Position numbers and translations under genes: made by a program
Shown: positions 34,968 through 44,500 of the stretch, one piece after another
Layout: the number at the start of each line of letters is the position of its first letter
Position numbering within the stretch: position 1 is the first letter of the stretch
Notes under the pieces: model-generated
What the model was told of the DNA's origin: nothing
What the model saw: the letters and a program-made list of their open reading frames with translations, nothing else
Database searches by the model: none
NCBI GenBank assembly: GCA_018715645.1
Contig: DVLE01000025.1
Location: 1 to 56,287, forward strand
Length of the DNA stretch: 56,287 nucleotides
Direction of reading: 5' to 3'
Source of the DNA: Candidatus Merdisoma merdipullorum
GTDB lineage: Bacteria > Bacillota > Clostridia > Lachnospirales > Lachnospiraceae

Positions 34968-35507
34968 ATGAAGAAATTACAGGATTATTTTTTATATTTT
35001 ATGTTTTATTCCGTGATCGGATGGATTTACGAGGTCTTTCTTGAGGTTGTGGTATACCGCTGGGGCTTTTCCAACCGCGGGGTACTGTTTGGTCCGTACT
35101 GCGTGGTCTATGGCTTTGGAGCGGTCATTCTGCTTTTGACCTTGTCTGGTCTGATGAAAAAGAAGATCAGGATAGGCCGCGTCAATATCACGCCGCTTCT
35201 GGTCTTTCTGGGAATCGTGCTGATCACTACGGTCATCGAGCTGGCGGCCAGCTATATTATGGAATTTACCATGGGAGAATGGATGTGGGATTACACCCGC
35301 TTTTCCTTCAATTTCCAGGGCCGCGTCGCTCTGAATCCAAGCGTCCGCTTCGGAATCGGCGGCATGGTGATCCTTTATCTGCTGCACCCGCTGGTGAGAA
35401 GATTTACGGAGAGGACAAGCCTTCAGGTGCAGAGAGTGACCGCAGCGGTCTGCCTGATTGTGCTTGCGGCGGATTGCATTTATCTGGTTGTTAAAAATTG
35501 GCTCTGA
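34968..35507 (+). CDS. CmpB/PF06541-type membrane protein (putative ABC transporter permease)
   Basis: A 179-residue membrane protein with about five helices. The N-terminal FYSVIGWIYEVFLEVVVYR, then NRGVLFGPYCVVYGFGAV, is the signature of the PF06541 family, annotated as putative ABC-transporter permease although no ATPase partner is visible here. I take ATG 34968, preceded by GAGGGGAAC; the ATG 15 bp upstream sits within that site. Confidence 0.8.
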   Translation: MKKLQDYFLYFMFYSVIGWIYEVFLEVVVYRWGFSNRGVLFGPYCVVYGFGAVILLLTLSGLMKKKIRIGRVNITPLLVFLGIVLITTVIELAASYIMEFTMGEWMWDYTRFSFNFQGRVALNPSVRFGIGGMVILYLLHPLVRRFTERTSLQVQRVTAAVCLIVLAADCIYLVVKNWL

Positions 35508-35526
35508 CAGACGTCAGGGCCTTTTG
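35500..35526 (+). terminator. Hairpin terminator after the CmpB-like gene
   Basis: GGCTCTGAC (35500-35508) pairs with GTCAGGGCC (35513-35521) around an AGAC loop, with one mismatch, and is followed by TTTT. It includes the stop codon of the upstream gene and lies just before the Nudix gene's ribosome site, so it may be a partial terminator. Confidence 0.5.
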
Positions 35527-35550
35527 CTTCGGAAGGAGGAGAAAGAGAAC

Positions 35551-36063
35551 ATGAAAAATTATATCGGAACCCTGACAACCCTTTGCTATCTGGAAAAGGA
35601 CGATAAGCTTTTGATGCTTCACAGGGTAAAAAAGAAGCATGACGTAAATCAGGACAAGTGGATCGGCGTAGGCGGCCATGCGCTTTCCTATGAGAGTCCG
35701 GAGGACTGTCTTTTAAGAGAGGTAAAGGAAGAAACGGGACTAACCCTGACGGATTACCGCTTTCGCGGGATCGTGACCTTTGCCCTGAAGGACGTGGAAA
35801 CCCAGTATATGTGCCTGTATACGGCCTCCGGCTGGGAAGGGGAGCTTGATTACGACTGCCCGGAAGGCGTGCTTGAGTGGGTGCCAAAGGATCAGATCGA
35901 CAGCCTCGCCCTGTGGCCGGGAGATCGCGTATTTTTTAAGCTCCTTGCGGAGAACCACCCGTTCTTTTCGCTGAAGCTTTCCTATGACGGGGACGAGCTG
36001 CAGGAGTGCGCGCTGGATGGCAGGAAGATCGATTGGCGTGGGTTCCTGAGAAATATTTCTTAG
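35551..36063 (+). CDS. Nudix hydrolase (MutT/8-oxo-dGTP diphosphatase-like)
   Basis: A 170-residue Nudix protein with the complete box: G-x5-E-x7-REVKEETGL starting at GHALSYE. The N-terminal TLCYLEKDDKLLMLHR, then QDKWIGVGGH, is like clostridial MutT-type 8-oxo-dGTP diphosphatases. The substrate is inferred only. The ATG at 35551 follows GGAAGGAGGA; the longer frame upstream runs back into the previous gene and lacks support. Confidence 0.88.
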   Translation: MKNYIGTLTTLCYLEKDDKLLMLHRVKKKHDVNQDKWIGVGGHALSYESPEDCLLREVKEETGLTLTDYRFRGIVTFALKDVETQYMCLYTASGWEGELDYDCPEGVLEWVPKDQIDSLALWPGDRVFFKLLAENHPFFSLKLSYDGDELQECALDGRKIDWRGFLRNIS

Positions 36064-36080
36064 TCTGACTGTTTTTTATT

Positions 36081-36109
36081 GGGCTCTCTGCATTTGCAGG
36101 GGGCTTTTT
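36081..36109 (+). terminator. Rho-independent terminator after the Nudix gene
   Basis: An 11-bp stem with several G-T pairs (GGGCTCTCTGC at 36081-36091, GCAGGGGGCTT at 36096-36106) is closed by an ATTT loop and followed by TTTTTA. It marks the end of the housekeeping block before the signalling genes. Confidence 0.6.
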
Positions 36110-36209
36110 ATGCGTAAATAAGGGTCTGTTCTGTAAAACGAAAGAAAAAAATACTACTGTGAGATAGAATGAAGGAAAAAAATTAACAATTCTTGACGGG
36201 GGTATAGGA

Positions 36210-38243
36210 ATGCTTTGGTTTGTCGTATTTTGGGCAGCTTTGTTGTTCATAATTGCAGGGATTTTCCTTGTCATCGGAAAGAAGCGCTTTTTTTCAGGAC
36301 ATTCTCTGAATGTGATGCTGATTTTGGGAATCAGTGTGTATCTTGCCAGTGCGGCTCTGGCATTTCCGGTTTACCTGGAGGAAGACACTTTGGTTTATGC
36401 CTTTTTGAAGGCCGTCTCTCACGGTATCCGGATGTTTGTGGTGGATACGGCTGTCAGTGATATTACAGACGGACTTGATGTAATTGCTTCGTCGTCTTTG
36501 TATGCTGCTTACAAGATGCTCGTGTGCCTGATATATCTCATTGCTCCTTTGTTTACCCTTGGTATTGTGGCGGAATATTTTGGAGAGGTGTCGGCGCTTT
36601 TTCGCATCCGCCTGTTCCGGAACAGGAGAAAATACATCTTTTCTCAGTTAAACGAGCGTTCCTGCATTCTGGCGGAGAGCATCGCAGACAAGAATCAAAA
36701 GAAGGGAGTACACGCCCTTTATGTTTTCTGCAATGTTGATGAAGAAAAGGCCGAGGATTTTGATACGCTGCAAAGGAGAGTAAAAAGATTCGGCGCCGTC
36801 ATGCTTACGCGTAATGAGATGGAGCTTCCGTTCTGGAAGCGGCACGGCAGTTTCAGTGAGGATGTTTATTTTGAGATTGGCACGGATGAGGACCGGAATC
36901 TTCAGAATGCCATTCATTTGATAGAGAGAGCGAAGGAATGCCTGGATCCGGATGAGCAGGCAAGGACAAGCATCTATGTTTTTTCCAATAAGAAAGAAGC
37001 GGAGATCGTTCTGGACGCCGTGGATAAGGAGGAACTGCGCGTGCGTCTTCTGGATCCGGAGGAATCCGCAGTTTATCAGCTTTTGTTCCGGTATCCCCTT
37101 TACCGGAACCTTCCGGAACATGCCTCAGAGATAAAGGTGCTGATTCTGGGCTGCGGACGGATAAGTATGGAGGCGCTGAAGGCTGTGCTGTGGTGCGGAC
37201 AGATGCATTCGCTGGGATTGAAAGTCTATGTGGCCGATTTGGAGGCAGAGCGGATTGAACGGCGGCTTCGTCACGACTGCCCGGAGCTTTTGACGTCGGG
37301 ACTTTATCATGTGGAATTTAAAAGCTGCGACGTATTTGGCAGCGATTTTGACGAACTGCTGAAAAACGAACTGCAGGACATTACCTATTGCATTCTGGCT
37401 CTGAAAGAGGATGAGGAAAATATCTGCGCCGCGATTGATTTGCGCAGAGCCTTTCGTCGTATACATATAGGATATGCGCCCACGATTGCGCTGCGGGTGA
37501 AAAAGCAGAGAACTACAGGCGCCGTACGGACGTTAAAGGAAAAAACCAATGTTCCCGGCCAAAAGGATATGAATTATGAACTGATTCCTTTTGGTTGTGA
37601 AGATGAATTTTATCATTCAGAGCTTTTGGGTACGGAGGGGTATGAAGCTCTGGCTCTGAACATTCATCTGCAGTACAGCTCGGACAGGAACGGCGTACTG
37701 TATGGAGAGGATCAGAACAGGGCAAAGGCGGAGGCTGTCAGAGCATACTATAGCCGCCAAAGCAATATTCGTTCCAGCCGGGCCAATGCGCTGCATATCC
37801 GGTATAAGCTGTGGGAGCTTGGCTATGATATGGAAGAAAACGGGGTAGGCGAAGAAGAGGGAAAACAGGCATTTTTGGAGTTCATGCAGCTGACAGAGGA
37901 AAAAGAAGTGCTGCACTGGCTTGCAGATGTGGAACATCGACGTTGGATGGCCTTCTACTATACGGAGGGCTGGTGCCGTGCAAGCCTGGAACAGTACAGG
38001 CAGTACTGTACGGCATTTAAAAACTATGATCCTCTCGCAAAATGCCATCCTTGTCTGATTCCTTCTCAGGAGCTGGAGAGACTGAGTCAGGACATAGGGG
38101 ACATTTTTGCGGAAAAAACAGGAGGAAACTACCGGCCTGATTATGTGGGAAGCGATGAAAAGCTGATTCGGTTCATACCAAGAATTTTGCAGGATTATTG
38201 GGAGATGACAGGACAGAAATATTGGCTGAAAAAGCGTGGATAA
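36210..38243 (+). CDS. Membrane protein with two Rossmann-like (TrkA-N type) domains and a RyR-like domain
   Basis: A 677-residue protein with three membrane helices (about 2-22, 32-55 and 92-118). A cytoplasmic part follows. The first alpha/beta domain starts at RKYIFSQLNERSCILAESI (about residue 140). The second starts at VLILGCGRISMEALKAVL (about 311), with a GxGxxS nucleotide-binding loop. A C-terminal segment around 565-625 (LADVEHRRWMAFYYTEGWC, then a KCHPCLIPSQEL end) looks like the ryanodine-receptor RyR domain found in some bacterial proteins. It resembles a potassium-channel regulatory module fused to a sensor. The function is unknown; a ligand-responsive membrane sensor or channel is inferred. 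It sits upstream of a LytTR two-component system. Confidence 0.65.
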   Translation: MLWFVVFWAALLFIIAGIFLVIGKKRFFSGHSLNVMLILGISVYLASAALAFPVYLEEDTLVYAFLKAVSHGIRMFVVDTAVSDITDGLDVIASSSLYAAYKMLVCLIYLIAPLFTLGIVAEYFGEVSALFRIRLFRNRRKYIFSQLNERSCILAESIADKNQKKGVHALYVFCNVDEEKAEDFDTLQRRVKRFGAVMLTRNEMELPFWKRHGSFSEDVYFEIGTDEDRNLQNAIHLIERAKECLDPDEQARTSIYVFSNKKEAEIVLDAVDKEELRVRLLDPEESAVYQLLFRYPLYRNLPEHASEIKVLILGCGRISMEALKAVLWCGQMHSLGLKVYVADLEAERIERRLRHDCPELLTSGLYHVEFKSCDVFGSDFDELLKNELQDITYCILALKEDEENICAAIDLRRAFRRIHIGYAPTIALRVKKQRTTGAVRTLKEKTNVPGQKDMNYELIPFGCEDEFYHSELLGTEGYEALALNIHLQYSSDRNGVLYGEDQNRAKAEAVRAYYSRQSNIRSSRANALHIRYKLWELGYDMEENGVGEEEGKQAFLEFMQLTEEKEVLHWLADVEHRRWMAFYYTEGWCRASLEQYRQYCTAFKNYDPLAKCHPCLIPSQELERLSQDIGDIFAEKTGGNYRPDYVGSDEKLIRFIPRILQDYWEMTGQKYWLKKRG

Positions 38244-38287
38244 ATACAGGAGCCTGGCTGCGGCTGTCTGATTGGATTTTTATACTA

Positions 38288-38316
38288 TTGCAAGGAAAAA
38301 CCTGTTTATGTTATCT
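38288..38316 (+). promoter_or_regulatory. Promoter of the LytTR two-component genes
   Basis: TTGCAA (38288-38293), 17 bp, TTATCT (38311-38316), in the 119-bp gap ahead of the response regulator. This is a fair match to a housekeeping promoter. Confidence 0.5.
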
Positions 38317-38362
38317 TATTATTGGAATATATGATTTCTGAACAGAGTTGGAGAGAAAAACG

Positions 38363-39070
38363 ATGAGAGCAGCTATCTGTGACGATCAGCCGGAAACATT
38401 GGAAGAACTGAAAAAGATGCTTCTGCAGTTTCCGTCTGTCAAGAAAGTACATACGTATTCAGATATGAATACGTTCTGGGCCGTGCTGGAGGACGGCAGC
38501 TATTATGATGTGGTTTTTATGGATATAGACTGGAAGCAGGAGGAGACGGGCATTGATTTTGCAGAAAAGCTTTACAGGCAGAATCCGTACATCAGACTGG
38601 TCTATGTGACCGCTTATGCACTGGAGTATGTGGAGGATATTTTTCTGAAGAGTGCAAATTTAAGCGGATTTTTAAGCAAGCCTGTAAAACAGGAACAGCT
38701 TGCCCGCAATCTGAATAAGATTGAAGAGGAGCGTTCGGAAGTTTTTGGGAAACTTTTGCTCCATTGCCAGAGCAGCCATATAGCGATCCCGTTTCATGAT
38801 ATTCTGTACCTGGAAAGCAAGCTGCATAAAACGAATGTTGTGCTGAGGGACAGGGAGTATTTATGCAACGAAAGAATGGAAAAGCTGAAGGAAAGGCTTG
38901 GCGGACAGTTTTTAAGCTGCCATAAGAGCTATGTAGTGAATATGGAATACATACAGGAGTTCCGGGGGAATGAAATCATACTGGTAAGAGGCGATATTAT
39001 TCCGGTCAGCAAAAGGAGGCATAAGGAAGCCAGGGATCTCTTTTTCAGCTATATTTCGGAGCATATATGA
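38363..39070 (+). CDS. LytTR-family response regulator
   Basis: A 235-residue regulator. The receiver domain (about 1-120) has the acidic pair Asp7-Asp8 (ICDDQ), phospho-acceptor Asp54 (VVFMDIDW) and a Lys in LSKPVKQEQL. The LytTR DNA-binding domain (about 130-235) has DILYLESKLHKTNVVL and GGQFLSCHKSYVVNMEYI. The start is ATG 38363 after TTGGAGAG, rather than a TTG 15 bp upstream. It is followed by two histidine-kinase-like genes and lies 1.8 kb upstream of the type VII secretion operon, its most likely target. Confidence 0.92.
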   Translation: MRAAICDDQPETLEELKKMLLQFPSVKKVHTYSDMNTFWAVLEDGSYYDVVFMDIDWKQEETGIDFAEKLYRQNPYIRLVYVTAYALEYVEDIFLKSANLSGFLSKPVKQEQLARNLNKIEEERSEVFGKLLLHCQSSHIAIPFHDILYLESKLHKTNVVLRDREYLCNERMEKLKERLGGQFLSCHKSYVVNMEYIQEFRGNEIILVRGDIIPVSKRRHKEARDLFFSYISEHI

Positions 39071-39090
39071 GATAAGTGAGGGAATGAGAT

Positions 39091-39939
39091 TTGCTGACGG
39101 TAATTTTAAGTATTCTGGCATACGGGCATGACAGCCTGATGCTTTTGATCTATTACTCAAGAACTCTGGGACGGCGATATTCTCTGAAAATTACGGCGGC
39201 AGCCACAGGCGTCTGGTGGGTAATGCAATGTGCCTGTAAGCTGCCTGTCATGTATTTCGCAGATGAATACAGCATGTCAGTCGTTATGATGCTGCAGTGT
39301 CTTCTCATGGGAGGCTATCTTTTTTTATGCTATGGTTCTTCGCCTGCGAAAAAGCTGCTGGCTATGCTTCTTGTTACGGTCACTCTGGGGCTGGCGGAAA
39401 TCACGGCCATATTGATCGCGGAAAATATTGCGGAAGCAGGCAGCAGAGTACTCGAAGCAGGCTCAGAGTTTACTGTGGCGGGAATATTGCTGGCGCGTCC
39501 GCTGGCGGTTCTGGCCTATTATCTTGCGTTTTTGATCTGGAGAACTCTAGAGCGCGTAAGCTGGCTGAAGGATGGAAGGCAATGGCTTTGCGTGCTGCTG
39601 CCTCTGAGCCAGCTTTTTCTTTTATGGTATTTTACAGAAGTATTCATTGATGGAATGAGACATTTTTCATTTCTTACTGTGGCAGGCGCGCTGCTTTCTA
39701 TTTTTGCAGACGCCTATATGTTCGTCATATTCGACAGGGCCAGGGAACGGGAGGATATGGAAAAGGAGCTTCGGCTTCAGAAACATCTTTATGAGCTGGA
39801 ACAAATCCGTTACCATAAGCTTAGGGAATCGCAGGAGGAATTAGAGCGTCTCAGGCACGATTATCAAAATTATTTGCTTCTGCTGCGCGCAATGCCGGAA
39901 GGCGGCCATGAGGAACCGGAGGAAGGAGCCAAAGCATGA
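39091..39939 (+). CDS. Histidine-kinase-like sensor with His box but no ATPase domain
   Basis: This 282-residue protein has six or seven membrane helices over about residues 1-215, like AgrC/BlpH-type sensors, then a helical linker (about 215-250). The phospho-acceptor box is ERLRHDYQNYLLLLRAM with His256. The protein ends 26 residues later, before any ATP-binding N, G1 or G2 box. It starts at TTG 39091. Its stop overlaps the ATG of the next gene (ATGA), and that protein carries the ATPase domain, so the pair may work together. A frameshift is unlikely because the next gene begins with its own membrane helices. Confidence 0.7.
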   Translation: MLTVILSILAYGHDSLMLLIYYSRTLGRRYSLKITAAATGVWWVMQCACKLPVMYFADEYSMSVVMMLQCLLMGGYLFLCYGSSPAKKLLAMLLVTVTLGLAEITAILIAENIAEAGSRVLEAGSEFTVAGILLARPLAVLAYYLAFLIWRTLERVSWLKDGRQWLCVLLPLSQLFLLWYFTEVFIDGMRHFSFLTVAGALLSIFADAYMFVIFDRAREREDMEKELRLQKHLYELEQIRYHKLRESQEELERLRHDYQNYLLLLRAMPEGGHEEPEEGAKA

Positions 39940-40739
39940 GGAGTGGAAATTTACTGTTCCTGGTTATTCCGGCCAGTCAGCTTTTGATGATTTCAGGCAA
40001 TATCTCCGGCGGCCAGCCTCTGGACTTCTGGGGGTATGGAGGCGTGGTCTTAAGCATAGCGGCGGATATTCTGCTGCTTTACGTGCTGCTTTGGGGTTCC
40101 CGGCAAAAAGCATTGAAAAAGGAATTGCAGGAACTTTCTTATCTGCAGGAAGCGGAGCATATGCGGACAGAGATGCTGGAAGAAAAGCAAAAAGAGATTT
40201 GCGCCATGCGTTCGGATTTTGAAAAAAATCTGGATGAAATCCGGAAAAATCTCAGGCAGGGCGAGAAAGAAGCTGCAGATATTAAACTGAAGAAATTTCA
40301 AGAACGCCTGGAAAGCGCCGGTACACCCGGTTATTGTCAGAATACGGTTGTAAACGCTATAATCAGCGAAAAGGAGAAAGAATTTCAAAGGCTGGGGATT
40401 AAGACGTCAATCCGGCTTTTGATTCCGCACAGTCTGAATATCGATCCCCTGCATCTGTGCAGCCTTTTTTCCAATCTGCTGGACAATGCTCTGGAAGCTG
40501 TGGAAGAGCTTGAGGAGGCGGAGAGGAAAATTCAGATAGACGCAAGTATCCGGGGATCTTACCTGGTTGTGAAGATACAGAATCCGTCCACAAAAGACCA
40601 TGCGGACAGGAAGCGGCGCAAGGGCAGAGGATATGGAACACAGATCCTTAAAAGTCTGGCCAGAACCTATGATGGCAGCTATCAGGCTGTTTTTGAGAAA
40701 GGCTGGTATAAGGCCTTCGTATCTGTGAAAGCGGTATAA
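39936..40739 (+). CDS. Histidine-kinase-like protein with GHKL ATPase but Ser in place of the phospho-acceptor His
   Basis: This 267-residue protein has two N-terminal membrane helices (about 5-21 and 34-54), a coiled-coil linker (55-90) and a DHp-like helix reading AMRSDFEKNLDEI, where Ser93 stands at the position of the His in the H-D-[FY]-x-N-[HY] box. The ATPase domain is intact: NLLDNALEAVEE (N box, from Asn180) and GRGYGTQILKSL (glycine-rich loop, about 231-242). It could bind ATP but not autophosphorylate on the usual His. It is coupled to the upstream gene, which has the His and no ATPase domain. Confidence 0.75.
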   Translation: MRSGNLLFLVIPASQLLMISGNISGGQPLDFWGYGGVVLSIAADILLLYVLLWGSRQKALKKELQELSYLQEAEHMRTEMLEEKQKEICAMRSDFEKNLDEIRKNLRQGEKEAADIKLKKFQERLESAGTPGYCQNTVVNAIISEKEKEFQRLGIKTSIRLLIPHSLNIDPLHLCSLFSNLLDNALEAVEELEEAERKIQIDASIRGSYLVVKIQNPSTKDHADRKRRKGRGYGTQILKSLARTYDGSYQAVFEKGWYKAFVSVKAV

Positions 40740-40744
40740 CTATG

Positions 40745-40774
40745 GAGACTGATCAGAGAGGTCAGTCTCTTTTT
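40745..40774 (+). terminator. Rho-independent terminator after the sensor genes
   Basis: A perfect 8-bp stem, GAGACTGA (40745-40752) with TCAGTCTC (40762-40769), is followed by a run of T to 40774. It separates the two-component operon from the secretion operon. Confidence 0.8.
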
Positions 40775-40802
40775 GTGTGGCAGAATCGAAAAAGCAGGGC
40801 TA

Positions 40803-40866
40803 ATTATGTAAAAAAATGAACTGATTATGCAAAAAATGTGAATTATCGTTGGCGGCATACTATACT
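40803..40866 (+). promoter_or_regulatory. Type VII secretion operon promoter with LytTR-type direct repeats
   Basis: ATTATG-T-AAAAAA (40803-40815) and ATTATG-C-AAAAAA (40824-40836) are direct repeats exactly 21 bp apart, 12 of 13 bases identical. The second ends next to a poor -35 (about 40837-40843, TGTGAAT), which is followed by a consensus TATACT at 40861-40866. Two direct repeats on one face of the helix abutting a weak -35 is the geometry of AgrA/ComE-type LytTR activation sites. The protein that binds them is inferred from the adjacent response regulator. Confidence 0.6.
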
Positions 40867-40909
40867 ATTAGAATAAGGAGAATAGGGGAAGACGGGGGAG
40901 GGCAATCTC

Positions 40910-41461
40910 ATGTTGTATCTGCTAATCGGCGTAGCCGCATTCATTTTGCTGGTGGTCACCGGCGTTTTAATCAGCAACAGAAACAGAATAAAGAAGGACG
41001 AGCAGTATCAGGCAGAGCTGAAAGCACGAAGTCAGAGTCTGGACGTTATGCTGAGCAATCCGCGTAACAAAGGGCAGCCGGATGCTGATAAACCGTACCA
41101 GCCGTATAAGGTCAGCTACACGGAAGGAAAGAGGGAGGACGGACCCGGAGGGCAGATGTTCCGTCTGGTGGAGAAAAACGAAAGGCTGGACAAGGCCTAT
41201 CTGTTCAGCCAGGAGGAGACAGCCTATATAGGAGGCCAGAAGGGGGAACTGGTAGTATGGAAAAATTCGGACGGAAAAGATATTTATTGTAAAATCGCCT
41301 GCAGACAGGGACTTTACTACATCCGTCCGACGGGCAGAGTATCCGTAAAAGTTACACGGAAGCGTAAGCAGGCTGTGGTCGATCAGAAGGGCGTCTGCCT
41401 GAAATCAGGCGACTCCATACAGATTTGCAGTACGGAGCTCTTGTTTGAAATCCTGAAATAG
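40910..41461 (+). CDS. Membrane-anchored FHA-like protein of the type VII secretion operon
   Basis: A 183-residue protein with an N-terminal membrane helix (about 2-22) and basic stop-transfer residues, an unstructured linker (about 25-75) and a C-terminal beta-rich domain (about 80-183). Its strands (AYIGGQKGELVVW, CKIACRQGLYYIRP, KSGDSIQICSTELLFEIL) look like an FHA fold. The typical Ser-x-x-His of phosphothreonine binding is not evident. The start follows GGGGGAGGG. It is the first gene of the secretion operon, 46 bp before essC. Confidence 0.6.
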   Translation: MLYLLIGVAAFILLVVTGVLISNRNRIKKDEQYQAELKARSQSLDVMLSNPRNKGQPDADKPYQPYKVSYTEGKREDGPGGQMFRLVEKNERLDKAYLFSQEETAYIGGQKGELVVWKNSDGKDIYCKIACRQGLYYIRPTGRVSVKVTRKRKQAVVDQKGVCLKSGDSIQICSTELLFEILK

Positions 41462-41507
41462 CCGGTCAGAAGAAAACGGGGATTTTTATACAAGGAGGGC
41501 AGGAGAA

Positions 41508-44500
41508 ATGAATACTGTGATTTCCGTTTACAGTGAGAAAGCGTATAAAGAATATATTCTTTCCACAGAGAATAATCTGGAAAAAAACATCGTTTTAAAA
41601 AAGGATCTGTTCGGACTGAGAGAGAACGTAAGCTTAAAGCTGGAGAGTCAGAACCACCGCTGGCGTTTTATGAGCGGAAAATACAGCGTCTGCAGGGATG
41701 AGATCCCGTACGACGGCAGAGAGCTGGCAAGTGAGGACAGCTTTGTGCTGAATACGGCAAACGGAGAGAAGCTGTATATGATGGTGAAGGAAAAAGACGC
41801 TCTGCTGTCAGGCTATGAGAAATACAGTATCGGCAGCGTCGGGGCTGTTACCATCGGAAGCGGTCAGGGAGACATCCGCTACAGCTATATCTATCATGAC
41901 CGTCAGTGTGTGTCAGACGTCCATGTGAGGCTGATCAAGCAGGGAGAGAGCTGGATAGCAGAGGACAGAAGCACGAACGGGACATTTCTGAATAACCGGC
42001 GTCTTTTCGGAAGCCAGCGCCTGGAGTATGGAGATCATATCGATATATGGGGCCTGGAGCTTATCTTTTTGCAGGATGTGCTGGCTCTCAATCCGGACAG
42101 TCACGCACAGATTGAAAGTTCTCTTCTGCATATCTGGGAAAATGCGGATGAGTCGGAGGCCGGAAATGTTTATGGCGGATATGCCAAAAGGCTTTATCAC
42201 AGATCGCCGCGCAATATGGAGCCTTTGGATACGGGGGAGGTAGAGATTGAAGCTCCTCCCGCGCCGAAAGAGGAGAACGACACGCCCCTGCTTATGCAGA
42301 TAGGACCGGCGCTTACCATGACGCTCCCGATGCTTCTGGGAAGCGGAATGGCTGTGGTCGGCAGCACCATGTCCGGCGGAATCAGCTCCGGCTTTATGTA
42401 TACCGGCCTGATCACGGCGGGCTGTTCAGGAGCTCTTGGCGTTTTCTGGGCGATGAAAAATATGAATTACGCGGAAAAGCGGAGAAAACAGGAGGAGCTT
42501 AGAAGATTCGAGGCGTACAGTCAGTATCTGCTCAAATGCACGGACAGAATCAAGGAAAAGTATGAACACAATATGCGGATCCTGAATGTCAGATACCCTT
42601 CCGTGCTTCAGACCATTGGCGATGGAGGGAGAATCCCTGATGAACTGTGGAGCAGAAATATCAGTCACGAAGATTTTCTGTATTACAGGCTGGGACTGGG
42701 AGATATTCCGTTTCAGGCCTCTGTTGTCGTACCGAAAGAGCGGTTTACCCTGATTCAGGATAATCTGGCGGAAAGGCCTGCGAGGATCAAAGAAGACTAT
42801 TCCATGCTCCGGCAGGTTCCGGTAGGCATTGATCTGCAGGAACACCGCCTGGTGGGTATCGTCGGCGGAGACAATAAGGCAGGCGCTTATCCGATCGTCT
42901 ATAATCTGGCGGCGCAGATCGTCACACAGAATTGTTATACGGATGTAAAACTCATCTTCATCGGGAATGGGGAAGAGGCCGAAGAAAAATGGAACTTCGC
43001 TCTGTGGGTACCTCATGTCTGGTCAGAGGATAAAAAGCTGCGGTATGTGGCGTTTTGTGAATCTGAAGCAAGAGATGTGTTCTATGAGCTTACCAACACC
43101 TTGCGCAGAAGAACGGAGGATAAGGATTCCGGCCCGCAAAGACAGGACCGGCAGGGGCCTTACTATATCATGTTTATCGACGATATGCAGAGTGTGGCGG
43201 GGGAAGCGATAGAAAAATATATCTATTCACAGGATGAGAACGCCGGGCTGACGACGGTTCTTCTGGCCGAGAGATATGAACAGCTTCCAAACGCCTGTGA
43301 GTTTATCATACAGAACGACGGCTACTTCCAGGGGATTTATGACGTCAGAAAGGGAGAGACCGAAAGAAAGACGCTGAGCTTTGACGAGGTATCACTCCGG
43401 CTTATCAATCATCTGGCCCGCACTATGTCCAATATCGAGGTAAATGAGACAGAGATAGGAGGAGAGATTCCTTCCTCCGTCACCTTTTTTGATATGTATG
43501 GGGTAAAGAGGCTTTCGGAGCTGCAGGTAAAAGACAGATGGAGAAAGAACAGGACCTACGACAGCCTGAAGGCGTTGATCGGACAGAAGGCCGGCGGTCA
43601 GGACTGTTATCTGGATCTTCATGAAAAATACCATGGACCGCACGGACTGGTTGCCGGTACTACAGGCTCCGGAAAATCGGAGACCCTGCAGACATATATT
43701 TTATCGCTGGCGCTCAATTTCAGCCCGGATGACGTGGGGTTTTTCCTGATCGATTACAAGGGCGGCGGCATGGGAAATCTGTTCTCAGGACTGCCTCATG
43801 TGCTTGGACAAATATCCAATCTGTCCGGCAATCTCATTTACCGGGCGCTGGTATCGATTAAGAGCGAAAACCTGCGCAGGCAGAGGATTTTTAATGAGAA
43901 CGGCGTAAACAATATCAACCTCTATACGACGCTTTATAAGAACGGAGAGGCCAAGATCCCTGTTCCTCATCTCTTTATCATCATCGACGAGTTCGCGGAG
44001 CTGAAAAAGGAAGAACCGGATTTCATGAGAGAGCTGATCAGTGTGGCTCAGGTGGGAAGAAGCCTTGGCGTACATCTGATTCTCGCGACACAGAAGCCCT
44101 CCGGTACGGTGGATGACAATATATGGAGCAACGCCAAATTCCATATCTGCCTGCGCGTACAGGACCGGCAGGACAGTCTTGATATGCTGCATAAGCCGGA
44201 CGCGGCTTATCTGACGGGAGCCGGACGCGGTTATCTGCAGGTAGGCAGCGACGAGATCTACGAGGAGTTTCAGTCGGGCTGGAGCGGCGCCGTATACGAT
44301 GAGGAAAACGGAAACAGCCGGAACGTCATAGCCAGAATGATCGATACGACGGGCAAGACGGCTATCGTAGGAAACCATACCAGAAGCAAAAAAAGAGCTG
44401 AAGCGAAGCTTGACTGGCTGGTATCTCTGCTGGAGCAGTTTCTGGAAGAGGAAAAAGCCTGCGGAAGCTATGAGCAGTCTGAAAGCAGTCAGTTCCTGGC

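Noticed and set aside
39091..40739. Reading the two kinase-like genes as one gene broken by a frameshift
   Set aside because: The second gene begins with its own two membrane helices and a second DHp-like helix, which would not follow the His box in one kinase; the ATGA junction is a normal coupling site.
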